A DNA stretch of 64,000 nt, from positions 62,001-126,000 of the forward strand of contig NZ_JASBRE010000004.1 in assembly GCF_029960815.1 (NCBI RefSeq), read 5' to 3'. The stretch's first letter is position 1, and each line of letters starts with the position of its first letter. The translations under genes were made by a program, and so were the position numbers. Below, piece after piece: positions 1 to 7,975 of this stretch. The notes under the pieces are model-generated. The model made no database searches. It was not told the origin of the DNA and saw nothing but the letters and a program-made list of their open reading frames with translations. Source of the stretch: Pseudomonas sp. AL03 (GTDB lineage Bacteria; Pseudomonadota; Gammaproteobacteria; Pseudomonadales; Pseudomonadaceae).

Positions 1-638
1 GTCGCCAGATCCCAACGCTGACGATCGTCCAGCTGATCGGCGAAGGCCGGCATGTCGGTGCCTTCGACACCGAGGCCCAAGGTGCTGTAGATCGCGTAGA
101 GGCTCAGGTGATCCAGCCGCGTCGCATCACGCAGATTGGCCGGCGGCGGCGTCAGACCGACACCCGCCGGACCATCCCCGGCACCCGCGCCACCGTGGCA
201 AACCGAACAATGCTGAGCGTACAGCGGCGCACCACGGGAAGGATCCGGCGTAATGATCGGTGCCTGGCTGACCTCATAGGCCACGGCCAGCCTGGCGCCG
301 AGTTGCCGTGCCTGGCGACCGACATCCGCGCCGTCCTGACGCGCAGCGATCGCGTTGCGCAACGTGCTGACGCCCTGCTCCAGTCCATTTTTTTCCGGTT
401 TGGTCGGCATCGCGGCGATCAAGCCTTGCAGTACCTTGATAAATTCCAGCTGCTCTCGGTATTCGGACTCATCAATGACCTTGCCCGCGTGCACCGTTTG
501 CGGGTAATCCGCGCCGATGTAATCGAGCAAATGCAGCGCTTGCGGCGCGCCTTCCACGGTGTCAGCCAACAGATTGAAACTGCACAAGGCAAACAGCGGC
601 AACACCAGCCAGGCCAGGAAACGGGACGGGGCAGTCAT
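1..638 (-). CDS. Cytochrome c / FTR1-family iron permease, N-terminal part
   Basis: The reading frame runs off the left edge, so only about 212 N-terminal residues are present. It opens with a signal peptide (residues 1-26, hydrophobic core LAWLVLPLFALCSFNLL). A class I cytochrome c module follows, with haem motif CSVCH at residues 144-148 and a likely axial Met in DMPAF further on. In Pseudomonas this architecture (long linker, one c-type haem, then a seven-helix FTR1 permease with REXXE motifs) is the cytochrome c/FTR1 iron permease of about 630 residues. The permease half would lie outside the window and is inferred, not seen. Start ATG at 638. It is divergent from the lipoprotein operon on the other strand. 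It could instead be a plain secreted cytochrome c if the permease is missing. Confidence 0.75.
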   Translation of the reverse strand, partial: MTAPSRFLAWLVLPLFALCSFNLLADTVEGAPQALHLLDYIGADYPQTVHAGKVIDESEYREQLEFIKVLQGLIAAMPTKPEKNGLEQGVSTLRNAIAARQDGADVGRQARQLGARLAVAYEVSQAPIITPDPSRGAPLYAQHCSVCHGGAGAGDGPAGVGLTPPPANLRDATRLDHLSLYAIYSTLGLGVEGTDMPAFADQLDDRQRWDLA

Positions 639-967
639 GAATGAATCTCAATTGGAAATACGAAGTAACACATTGTTCACTTCCAATCACTTTCACTCAA
701 GCTTTGTTATGCATTGGCGGCACGGGTGGTGATCGGCGCCTTGGGTCGCGTTTCCGAGCCATAGTGGCATTCCGTGAAAACGCGCGGTTAAAAAGCCATT
801 ACATGGCCAGCATCCCTGTTTATAATGCCGCGCCCTCGTTATTGCGATTCGGCATTTAAGCTCCTCTTGTTATGAGGAATTGGCAGGAGGCCAACATCCC
901 CGCCAGTAGGTCTTATCAGCCCGACCAGCATTTGTGGCTGCTTACATTCAGGGAAGAAGTATCCGCC
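639..967. other. Divergent intergenic region
   Basis: This 329-nt gap separates the outward-reading iron permease and the lipoprotein operon. A sigma-70-like promoter toward the operon is visible near 799-826, leaving a leader of about 135 nt before the ATG at 968. In the leader, CTCCTC (about 861-866) can pair either with GAGGA just downstream or with GGAGG slightly further on, so alternative hairpins are possible. No convincing ORF or Fur box was recognised. Confidence 0.5.
799..826 (+). promoter_or_regulatory. Candidate sigma-70 promoter for the lipoprotein/lpo operon
   Basis: A perfect -10 hexamer TATAAT (821-826) is preceded by TTACAT (799-804) with 16-nt spacing, close to TTGACA. The start site would be near 833. 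It faces the operon beginning at 968. Confidence 0.5.
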
Positions 968-2362
968 ATGGCATCCCGCGCCCTTACCTCGATCGCGCTC
1001 AGCGCCGTCACCTTGCTCTCCGGTTGTTCCGCCTTTCGCAACTACGATAGCGAACTTGCGCAAACCAACCAGCAACTGGCGTCCGGCAATGTCGACGCCG
1101 CGCTGACCTTGCTGGAAAAGAACAACACCGGCGAAGACAAGGACCTGCTCTATTACTTCGAGAAAGGTGAACTGCTGCGCGCCAAGGGCGATTTGTCCGG
1201 CAGCCAGAACGCCTGGACCCGTGCCGATCAAGTGGTGGGCAAGTGGGAAAACTCGGTCAAGCTTGATACCGCCAAGTACCTCGCCCAGTTCGGCAGTTTC
1301 CTGGTGAACGACAAAGTCCGTCGCTACGAAGGCTACGATTACGAAAAAGTCATGCTAACCACGCAGATGGCCCTCAACCTGCTGGCGGTCAACGACTTTG
1401 ACGGCGCGCGCCTGTCGATCAAAAAGACCCACGAACGGGAAGCCGTGATCGCCGACCTGCGCGACAAGGAATACCTCAAGAGCGAAGAGCAAGCCGAGAA
1501 AGAAGGCGTCAAAACCCAGTACAAGGATTTGCAGGGTTACCCGGTCGCCAGCCTCGACGCACCGGAAGTAGTCAGCCTGAAAAACAGCTACCAGAGTGCG
1601 TTCAGCCACTACCTGGCCGGCTTCGTCTACGAAGCCCTGGGTGAAAAAGACCTGGCCGCACCGGGCTATCGTAAAGCCGTCGAACTGCGCCCGAACACCC
1701 CGTTGCTGGAACAGGCGCTGGTGAATCTCGACAAGCCAAGTGGCAAGGGAGAGGAAAGCGACATTCTGATCGTCGTGCAAAGTGGTCTGGCGCCCTCCCG
1801 GGACTCGATCCGCGTGCCCCTGCCTCTGCCAATCAGCGGCAATCTGGTGATCACCCCGCTGTCGTTCCCGATCATCAAGCCGGACACCTCCACCGCCACG
1901 CTCACCCAGATTGGTGTGGACGGTCAGCAACTGAACCTGACCCAACTCAACAGCACCACCGCCATGTCCCGCCGCGCCCTGCGTGACGACATGCCGGGCA
2001 TCATCCTGCGCACCACCGTGCGTGCCGTGACCAAAGGCGTGGCGCAGAAGCAGATCAACGAAACCAACCCGCTGGCGGGCCTGGCAGTCGGTATCACTTC
2101 AGCCGTGCTCGAAGGTGCCGATACCCGTACGTGGCGCACCCTGCCGGACAACACCCAAGTGGTGCGTCTGCGCCTGAAGAAAGGTGAGCATCAAGTCACC
2201 CTGCCGAGCGCCGTGGGCGGTTCGGTGGTCAAGGTCACCGTCGACCAGCGTTACCAGGTCATCAGCCTGCGCGCCGTGGGCAATCAGGTGTTCGCCAGCG
2301 GCCTGGCCGCGCACGTGGTCCCGAGCGCCAACCCGACCGCCGTGGCCAGTCTCAAACCTTAA
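968..2362 (+). CDS. COG3014-type lipoprotein, first gene of lpo operon
   Basis: A protein of 464 residues. The N-terminus MASRALTSIALSAVTLLSGC is a lipoprotein signal peptide with lipobox LSGC (Cys20). The following part has TPR-like helical character (around NVDAALTLLEKNN), and the C-terminal half is mixed beta/alpha. This matches the uncharacterised COG3014 family. I chose ATG 968 over the in-frame ATG at 872 because it puts the lipobox at the right distance and has a purine-rich site (gggaaga) upstream. It is followed 15 nt later by a YcfL-like lipoprotein and then LpoB. That setting suggests a role in outer-membrane or peptidoglycan homeostasis, but this is inference. Confidence 0.8.
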   Translation: MASRALTSIALSAVTLLSGCSAFRNYDSELAQTNQQLASGNVDAALTLLEKNNTGEDKDLLYYFEKGELLRAKGDLSGSQNAWTRADQVVGKWENSVKLDTAKYLAQFGSFLVNDKVRRYEGYDYEKVMLTTQMALNLLAVNDFDGARLSIKKTHEREAVIADLRDKEYLKSEEQAEKEGVKTQYKDLQGYPVASLDAPEVVSLKNSYQSAFSHYLAGFVYEALGEKDLAAPGYRKAVELRPNTPLLEQALVNLDKPSGKGEESDILIVVQSGLAPSRDSIRVPLPLPISGNLVITPLSFPIIKPDTSTATLTQIGVDGQQLNLTQLNSTTAMSRRALRDDMPGIILRTTVRAVTKGVAQKQINETNPLAGLAVGITSAVLEGADTRTWRTLPDNTQVVRLRLKKGEHQVTLPSAVGGSVVKVTVDQRYQVISLRAVGNQVFASGLAAHVVPSANPTAVASLKP

Positions 2363-2377
2363 GAACGGAGTCTTTGC

Positions 2378-2749
2378 ATGCGTTTCAAACTCATCACCGT
2401 TGTCGCCCTGGCCTTGCTGGCCGGGTGCGCCACCCCGCCACCGTCGGAACCTGGCAGCGCCGCCAGCAAGGTTGTGGCCATGGGCAAACTCAAGAACATC
2501 GTGGTCGGCGCCCTGCGCGTCGCCCGGGAAAACGGTTTCATGACGGTCAATGCGCAGCTGAGCAACACCAGCTTCAACAACAAGACCTTCTACTACCGTT
2601 TTGCCTGGCTCGGCCCTGAAGGCTTCCCCGTCGCCGAAGAAGAAACCTGGAAAAGCCAGATGATGTACGGCGAGCAGACCCGCTTCATTCAGGCGATCGC
2701 GCCAACCGCCAAAGCCGTGGATTTCCGTCTGGAAATCAAAACGCCTTAA
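2378..2749 (+). CDS. YcfL family lipoprotein (DUF1425)
   Basis: A 123-residue protein with a lipoprotein signal and lipobox LLAGC (Cys17). The rest is a small beta-rich domain containing a YYRFAWLGPEGF segment typical of the YcfL/COG5633 family. In E. coli ycfL lies next to lpoB, and the same neighbour is found here 39 nt downstream. Function is unknown; an envelope role linked to peptidoglycan synthesis is inferred from context only. Confidence 0.82.
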   Translation: MRFKLITVVALALLAGCATPPPSEPGSAASKVVAMGKLKNIVVGALRVARENGFMTVNAQLSNTSFNNKTFYYRFAWLGPEGFPVAEEETWKSQMMYGEQTRFIQAIAPTAKAVDFRLEIKTP

Positions 2750-2788
2750 GCCCGACACCCTATTCGTTCAGTTCTAGAGAGCATTCCC

Positions 2789-3376
2789 ATGTTTGCACGC
2801 TTTTCGTTCATTGCCGTTATCGCCCTTCTGGCCAGCGGTTGCGCCAACACTTCGCCAACGCTGGGCAGCAAAAGCATCAGCTACGGCGACACCAAGGCTG
2901 TGGAAACCGTGACCAACGAGTTCGGTTCCACCGACCTGCAGATGATCGCTGAATCCATGACCCGCTCCCTGGCCCAGTCCGGCATCCTGCAGGGCCGTCC
3001 GGTGGTTCAGGTCTACGACGTGAAGAACAAGACCAGCGAGTACATCGACACGCGTGAAATAACCACCAGCATCAAGACCCAGCTGATGAAGACCGGCACC
3101 GCCCGTTTCGCCAGCGACAACACCGCCATGCAGAGCCAGGTCGACCAGCTCAAGCTGCAAAACCAGAGCGGTCTGTACAAGAAGAACACCGTGGCCAAGA
3201 CCGGCAACATGATCGCCGCCAAATACCGTATCGAAGGTTCGATCAGCTCGATCGTCAAGCGCAGCAGCGACTACAAGGACGTCTTCTACAAATTCAGCCT
3301 GCAACTGATTGACGTTGAAAGCGGTCTGGCCGAGTGGATGGACGAGAAAGAAATCCGCAAGACCACGGAGCGTTAA
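2789..3376 (+). CDS. lpoB: Penicillin-binding protein activator LpoB
   Basis: A 195-residue outer-membrane lipoprotein. The signal ends in lipobox LASGC (Cys18). The body includes GSKSISYGDTKAVETVTNEF and the LpoB/CsgG-fold pattern with KYRIEGSISSIV and a final DVESGLAEWMDEKEIRK. LpoB in E. coli spans the periplasm to stimulate the synthase PBP1b. This protein has a short linker after the Cys. P. aeruginosa PBP1b is activated by the unrelated LpoP, so the partner here is uncertain. Third gene of the operon; the next start lies 3 nt after its stop. Confidence 0.85.
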   Translation: MFARFSFIAVIALLASGCANTSPTLGSKSISYGDTKAVETVTNEFGSTDLQMIAESMTRSLAQSGILQGRPVVQVYDVKNKTSEYIDTREITTSIKTQLMKTGTARFASDNTAMQSQVDQLKLQNQSGLYKKNTVAKTGNMIAAKYRIEGSISSIVKRSSDYKDVFYKFSLQLIDVESGLAEWMDEKEIRKTTER

Positions 3377-3379
3377 TCA

Positions 3380-4123
3380 ATGCGCGCATGGATTGGCATG
3401 ATGGCCCTGGCTTGCGCGTTCAGCGTGCAAGCGGCCCCGAAAGTCGCGGTGACGGACCTGGCGTACCAGGAGCGCGTGGAAGAGTACATCCACATTGTTT
3501 CGGCGCAGAGCAGCCACAGCCAAAGTTACTACGGCGCCAGCGGGTCTTCGAGTTACAACGAAATCGAAGCCACCAGCAGCTACATCGAACAAGGTGAATT
3601 GCGCAAATTCACCGGCGACATCAAAGGCGAGATTCTTCGTACCGGCATGTTCCAGCTGGTCCAGGGCACGCCTTATACATCGGCGTCCAAGGGTGACGTC
3701 TATGACGTGATCAAGCGGATCAAGGCCGGCAACTTCAAAGGTGCCGACTACGTGTTGTTCGGCACCGTGTCGGACATCGACTTCAACAACGACATCAACG
3801 AGCTCGCCAACACCGACAGCTACTCGGCGGTGCTGGCGTTGACCCTGGTGGCGGATTTCAGCCTGATCAACACCAAGACCTTCGAAATCACTTCGGCCTT
3901 CACGGCGATGGGCGAAGGTCAGGACACCAAACTGATGAACCATCGGGACATCCGTGTCTCGCTGAACCGCCCGCGGGTGGTGCGTGACGTGTCCAAGTCC
4001 TTGGGGGAAGACGTGGCGGGGCAACTGAGCCAACAGCTCGGTGGCGGCGGTTACGAACAGCCGGGCCAAGCCCCGCTGCGCAATCACCTGCCAGCGGACA
4101 CAGCGCCGGTCATTCTGCGCTGA
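3380..4123 (+). CDS. Periplasmic LpoB/CsgG-like protein without lipobox
   Basis: A 247-residue protein. It has a Sec signal peptide cut near AFSVQA/APK (about residue 18) but no Cys, so it should be soluble in the periplasm, unlike the three preceding lipoproteins. The core (VAVTDLAY ... KFTGDIKGEILRTGMFQLVQG ... GADYVLFGTVSDIDF) resembles the CsgG/LpoB alpha-beta fold. It starts 3 nt after lpoB and ends the operon before a strong terminator. It could be a second activator or an accessory to LpoB. Role not established. Confidence 0.7.
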   Translation: MRAWIGMMALACAFSVQAAPKVAVTDLAYQERVEEYIHIVSAQSSHSQSYYGASGSSSYNEIEATSSYIEQGELRKFTGDIKGEILRTGMFQLVQGTPYTSASKGDVYDVIKRIKAGNFKGADYVLFGTVSDIDFNNDINELANTDSYSAVLALTLVADFSLINTKTFEITSAFTAMGEGQDTKLMNHRDIRVSLNRPRVVRDVSKSLGEDVAGQLSQQLGGGGYEQPGQAPLRNHLPADTAPVILR

Positions 4124-4153
4124 TAGTGCCGAACGCGGAGCGTCCGTTGAGGC

Positions 4154-4179
4154 ATTCCCACGCAGAGCGTGGGAACGAT
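4154..4179. repeat. REP palindrome (TTCCCACGC...GCGTGGGAACGAT type)
   Basis: TTCCCACGC and GCGTGGGAA arms surround a 3-nt centre. The same repeat family recurs at 45751-45863. It sits just before the operon terminator. Confidence 0.75.
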
Positions 4180-4181
4180 AA

Positions 4182-4207
4182 GGCGACCTGTAGAGGTCGC
4201 CTTTTTT
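4182..4207 (+). terminator. Intrinsic terminator of the lpo operon
   Basis: Stem GGCGACC (4182-4188) pairs with GGTCGCC (4195-4201) around a 6-nt loop and is followed by six T. The T tract is on the + strand, so it ends the lpo operon. Confidence 0.85.
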
Positions 4208-4220
4208 GTGCCTGACGGTT

Positions 4221-4853
4221 TTACACCACCGCTTTGCGAAGGGTCGCCATGAACGCCGCCGCACCAATGAACAGCCCGGCAAAAGTGCGATTCATGCGTT
4301 TTTGCTGCTTGGGCGTGCGCAACAGGCGCAACACCCTGGAAGCCAGCCCGGTGTAACCGGCCATGACGATCAGGTCGACGCAGATCATGGTCACACCGAG
4401 GATCAGGTACTGCGCCACCAGCGGTGCCTGCGGATCAATGAATTGCGGCAGCACCGCGAGCATGAACACTAACGCCTTGGGGTTGCTGACGTTCACCAGG
4501 AAACCCCGGAACACCAGCGCCATCGGCTTGCCGATTTGCCGGACTGCCGCGTCGTCGCTCATGTCATTGGGCAGCGCGCGCCATTGCTTGACCGCCAGGT
4601 AAACCAGATAGGCCACGCCAAACCATTTGATCGCGTAGAAAGCGGTGGCCGACGCCGCAAGGATCGCACCGACACCGGCGGCGACAATCGCAATCTGTAA
4701 CGCCAGACCCAGTTGCAGGCCCAGGGCGTTCCAATAACCGCGCCAGAAACCGTATCGCAGACCGCTGGACATCGACGCAATGGCGCCGGCACCGGGGGAC
4801 AGGCTGATCACCCAGCAGGCGGCAAAAAACGCCAGCCATGTTTGAAGCACCAT
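4221..4853 (-). CDS. LysE/RhtB family amino-acid exporter
   Basis: A 210-residue inner-membrane protein with six predicted hydrophobic segments. It begins MVLQTWLAFFAACWVISLSPG and has the family signature SLSPGAGAIASMSSGLRYGFWRG, followed by FLVNVSNPKALVFMLAVLPQF. LysE/RhtB proteins export amino acids such as lysine, homoserine or threonine by proton antiport; the substrate here cannot be read from sequence. The gene appears monocistronic and converges on the lpo operon. Confidence 0.85.
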   Translation of the reverse strand: MVLQTWLAFFAACWVISLSPGAGAIASMSSGLRYGFWRGYWNALGLQLGLALQIAIVAAGVGAILAASATAFYAIKWFGVAYLVYLAVKQWRALPNDMSDDAAVRQIGKPMALVFRGFLVNVSNPKALVFMLAVLPQFIDPQAPLVAQYLILGVTMICVDLIVMAGYTGLASRVLRLLRTPKQQKRMNRTFAGLFIGAAAFMATLRKAVV

Positions 4854-4968
4854 CGCACACCTCGACTCAGACTCGTGACAGATGTCTAAGCTAATGCGGC
4901 GTTGGGCCGATGACTACCGATTTTTTGCAGGACAGTACAGCTGCCGACCAGCGTGGTCGGCATTTCGG

Positions 4969-5550
4969 CTACTTTTCGAAACCGCTGGAAGGGGTTACAT
5001 CGTTGCCGCGCCAGCGTCGAACCGAGCGCTGGAAGAACAGGCTGTTGGGCACTTGCACCATCGCGCTGCCGGTGCCGAGTTCTTCGGCTTCGATCAGCGT
5101 GGTGTAGAGCAGATTGATCGCCACTACCCGGCCTTTGACGCCAGGCTTGTCGGTGGTGTCCACCAACTCGACCACGTCGCCGAGGCGGAAGGGGCCGACG
5201 GTGAAGATCAGGATCGCGCACAGCAGATTGGAGAGCACGCTCCACATCGCGAAGAACGCCACCGCCGCTACCGCGACAAACCCGGACAACGCGGTCCAGA
5301 GCACCGTCGCCGACACCCCCAGGCGTTCCAGTACGAAGATCAGCGCACTGCCCATGATCAGCCAGCGCAGACCACCGCGCAGCGGCATCAGCAATTGCGG
5401 TGGAAACGGATACCGCTCACCCAGGCGCGTCAGGCACTTGGCGACGCAGCGCTGGGCGACATAGCCCGCCAACAGAATCAGCAGGATTTGCACAAAGAGC
5501 CAGATCGGCTCGATCAACACGGCAGGCAATGGCAGCTTGAAGGCTTCCAT
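4969..5550 (-). CDS. Small MscS-type mechanosensitive channel
   Basis: A 193-residue protein with about three transmembrane segments (roughly 17-36, 60-80, 84-112). The last carries the small-residue pore helix LSGFVAVAAVAFFAMWSVL. A MscS beta domain follows (FRLGDVVELVDTTD ... GRVVAINLLYTTLIE ... VQVPNSLFF). It is shorter than E. coli MscS (286 residues) and lacks most of the C-terminal cage. Its ATG overlaps the stop of the upstream ABC-F gene by one base (TGATG), so the two are translationally coupled. Confidence 0.82.
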   Translation of the reverse strand: MEAFKLPLPAVLIEPIWLFVQILLILLAGYVAQRCVAKCLTRLGERYPFPPQLLMPLRGGLRWLIMGSALIFVLERLGVSATVLWTALSGFVAVAAVAFFAMWSVLSNLLCAILIFTVGPFRLGDVVELVDTTDKPGVKGRVVAINLLYTTLIEAEELGTGSAMVQVPNSLFFQRSVRRWRGNDVTPSSGFEK

Positions 5551-7460
5551 CAGGACAGCGCCTCCAGCTCCGCCTGCATGCTTTCGAGCAATTCCAGTGC
5601 TTCCATCCAGGCTTCTTCCAGCTCGGCTTCACGTACCTTCAGCTTGGCCTGTTCGGCCAGCAGATCACGCAATTCGTTTTTGCGCGCCGGTTCGTAAATG
5701 TCGCTGTCGCCGAGGCTGGTATCGATCTTCGCCAGTTTCTCGTGCAGCTTGCCCAGCTCGGCTTCGAGCTTGTCGGCCTCGCGCTTGTGCGGCGCCAGTT
5801 GCTGACGCAACGCAGCGGCGGCCTGGCGCTGGGCCTTCTTGTCGGTCTTGTCCGGGTTTACCGGGGTGTTGCTGACGGGCGCATTGCGCTGACGGTAGTC
5901 CACCAGCCAACGGGTGTAGTCTTCCAGATCGCCGTCGAATTCCTCGACCTTGCCGTCTGCCACCAGGTAAAAATTGTCGGTGGTGCTTTTAAGCAAATGG
6001 CGATCGTGGGAGACCACCAGTACCGCGCCGCTGAACTCCTGAAGCGCCATGGTCAGCGCCAGGCGCATTTCCAGGTCCAGGTGGTTGGTCGGTTCGTCGA
6101 GCAGCAGCAAGTTCGGCCGGCCCCAGGCGATTAACGCCAGCGCCAGACGAGCCTTCTCGCCACCGGAGAAATTCAACACCGGCTCATCGATCCGCGCGCC
6201 ACGGAAGTCGAACCCGCCGAGGAAGTCGCGCAGGGTCTGCTCGCGCTCGGTCGGCGCCAGGCGCTGCATATGCAGCAACGGGCTGGCCTTGGAGTCGAGC
6301 GAATCCAGCTGATGCTGGGCGAAGTAACCGACGACGGTGTTCTCGCCACGGGTCAATCGACCGGACAACGGCTCGAGTTCACCGGCGAGGTTTTTGATCA
6401 GGGTGGATTTACCGGCACCGTTCGGGCCGAGCAAACCGATCCGTGCACCGGGGGTCAGTTGCAGCTTGACCTTTTCCAGCACGGCTTTGTCGCCATAACC
6501 CAGCCGAGCATCAGACAGGTCAATCAGCGGGCTGGAGATCTTCACCGATTCGCGGAAGACGAAATCGAACGGCGAATCAACGTGGGCGGCGGACAGTTCT
6601 TCCATCCGCTCCAGGGCCTTGATCCGGCTCTGGGCCTGACGGGCCTTGGTGGCCTGGGCCTTGAAGCGGGCGATGTAGCTTTCCATGTGCGCACGTTGCA
6701 CCTGTTGCTTCTCGTAGGCCTGCTGTTGCTGGGCCAGACGTTCGGCACGGGCGCGTTCGAAGGCGCTATAACCACCGCGATACAGGGTGATCTTGCGCTG
6801 ATCGACGTGGGCCACGTGATCGACCACGGCATCGAGGAAGTCCCGGTCGTGGGAAATCAGCATCAAGGTGCCGGGATAGCTTTTGAGCCATTCTTCGAGC
6901 CAGATGATGGCGTCGAGGTCCAAGTGGTTTGTCGGTTCGTCGAGTAGCAGAAGGTCCGAGGGGCACATCAAAGCCTGCGCCAAGTTCAAACGCATCCGCC
7001 AACCACCAGAGAAATCTCCTACCTGGCGATCCATTTGCTCGTTGGTGAACCCAAGCCCCGCCAGCAATTTGCGCGCTCGGGCGTCGGCGGTGTAACCGTC
7101 GGCGCTGTCGAGCTCGGAGTGCAGGCGGGCCTGGGCGGCACCGTCATGGGCCGCTTCGGCTGCGGCGAGATCGCGTTGCACCTCGCGCAGTCGCAGGTCA
7201 CCATCGAGCACATAGTCGACCGCCACGCGATCGAGGGTGTCGATCTCCTGGCGCATGTGGGCGATGCGCCAGTCCGCCGGCAAGAAGCAATCACCCGAGT
7301 CCGGGTGCAGGTCACCCAGAAGCAAGGCGAACAGGCTCGATTTGCCGGCGCCGTTGGCACCGATGAGGCCGGCTTTGTGGCCGGCGTGCAGGGTCAGCTC
7401 GGCGTCTTCTAGCAGACGTTGCGGGCCACGCTGTAAAGTCAGGTTCTGAAGTCGAATCAT
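5550..7460 (-). CDS. yheS: ABC-F family ribosome-associated ATPase YheS
   Basis: A 636-residue protein with two ABC ATPase domains and no membrane segment. It has Walker A GANGAGKSS and GPNGAGKST, signatures DFSGGWRMR and NFSGGEKAR, and two copies of LLLDEPTNHLDL. The interdomain linker is rich in Gln/Arg/Lys (P-site tRNA interaction motif), and the C-terminal extension is a charged coiled coil. ABC-F proteins act on the ribosome to relieve stalled translation. I chose ATG 7460 (MIRLQNLTL) over an upstream in-frame codon because the family starts directly with the first ABC domain. It is coupled to the MscS-like gene downstream. Confidence 0.9.
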   Translation of the reverse strand: MIRLQNLTLQRGPQRLLEDAELTLHAGHKAGLIGANGAGKSSLFALLLGDLHPDSGDCFLPADWRIAHMRQEIDTLDRVAVDYVLDGDLRLREVQRDLAAAEAAHDGAAQARLHSELDSADGYTADARARKLLAGLGFTNEQMDRQVGDFSGGWRMRLNLAQALMCPSDLLLLDEPTNHLDLDAIIWLEEWLKSYPGTLMLISHDRDFLDAVVDHVAHVDQRKITLYRGGYSAFERARAERLAQQQQAYEKQQVQRAHMESYIARFKAQATKARQAQSRIKALERMEELSAAHVDSPFDFVFRESVKISSPLIDLSDARLGYGDKAVLEKVKLQLTPGARIGLLGPNGAGKSTLIKNLAGELEPLSGRLTRGENTVVGYFAQHQLDSLDSKASPLLHMQRLAPTEREQTLRDFLGGFDFRGARIDEPVLNFSGGEKARLALALIAWGRPNLLLLDEPTNHLDLEMRLALTMALQEFSGAVLVVSHDRHLLKSTTDNFYLVADGKVEEFDGDLEDYTRWLVDYRQRNAPVSNTPVNPDKTDKKAQRQAAAALRQQLAPHKREADKLEAELGKLHEKLAKIDTSLGDSDIYEPARKNELRDLLAEQAKLKVREAELEEAWMEALELLESMQAELEALS

Positions 7461-7510
7461 AATGGCGGCGGAGTCTACCAGCTTCGCTCGCAACTGGCGC
7501 GAGTAGCACT

Positions 7511-7975
7511 ATGTCCTCTGACCTGTGGAACTTTTCCCTTAGTACTTACGCCCGTCCCGGCGTTGAACACGCATGCCTGCGATTACAGGCGGCGGGCGTG
7601 AATGTGTGCCTGCTGCTCGGTGGATTGTGGCTGGCACAGCGGGGTGTTGCCTGTAACGAGCAGCGATTGCAGCTACTTCGCAATGTGGCCGAGCCCTGGG
7701 ATACCGATGTCGTTCAACCGCTGCGAGCATTGCGCATGCAATGGAAAGCCGCCGCGACTGAGGATGCCGAGCTGACTACGTTGCGCGAACAAATGAAGAC
7801 ATTGGAGCTCGAGGCCGAACGACATCTGTTGTTGCGACTGGAGCGATCGGCGCAGAGTTGGCCGCAAGGTGAGGCCACCGATCTATCGGCCTGGCTGGAA
7901 GGTGTGACGGCAGGCGCCGCCCACCTGGACCGCGACGCGCTGCATCAGCTGCGCGTCGCGGTATCCGGCACTTAG
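7511..7975 (+). CDS. TIGR02444 family protein
   Basis: A 154-residue soluble, largely helical protein of unknown function, recognised as TIGR02444/DUF2390 from MSSDLWNFSLSTYARPGVE and the ACLRLQAAGVNVCLLLGGLWL stretch. It is divergent from yheS. Its 3' end overlaps the convergent algP stop by 3-4 nt (TAG 7973-7975 against TAA 7974-7972). Confidence 0.85.
   Translation: MSSDLWNFSLSTYARPGVEHACLRLQAAGVNVCLLLGGLWLAQRGVACNEQRLQLLRNVAEPWDTDVVQPLRALRMQWKAAATEDAELTTLREQMKTLELEAERHLLLRLERSAQSWPQGEATDLSAWLEGVTAGAAHLDRDALHQLRVAVSGT

Noticed and set aside
641..859. A 72-codon open frame in the left divergent region
   Set aside because: It overlaps the promoter of the lipoprotein operon, lacks an RBS and gives no recognisable protein.
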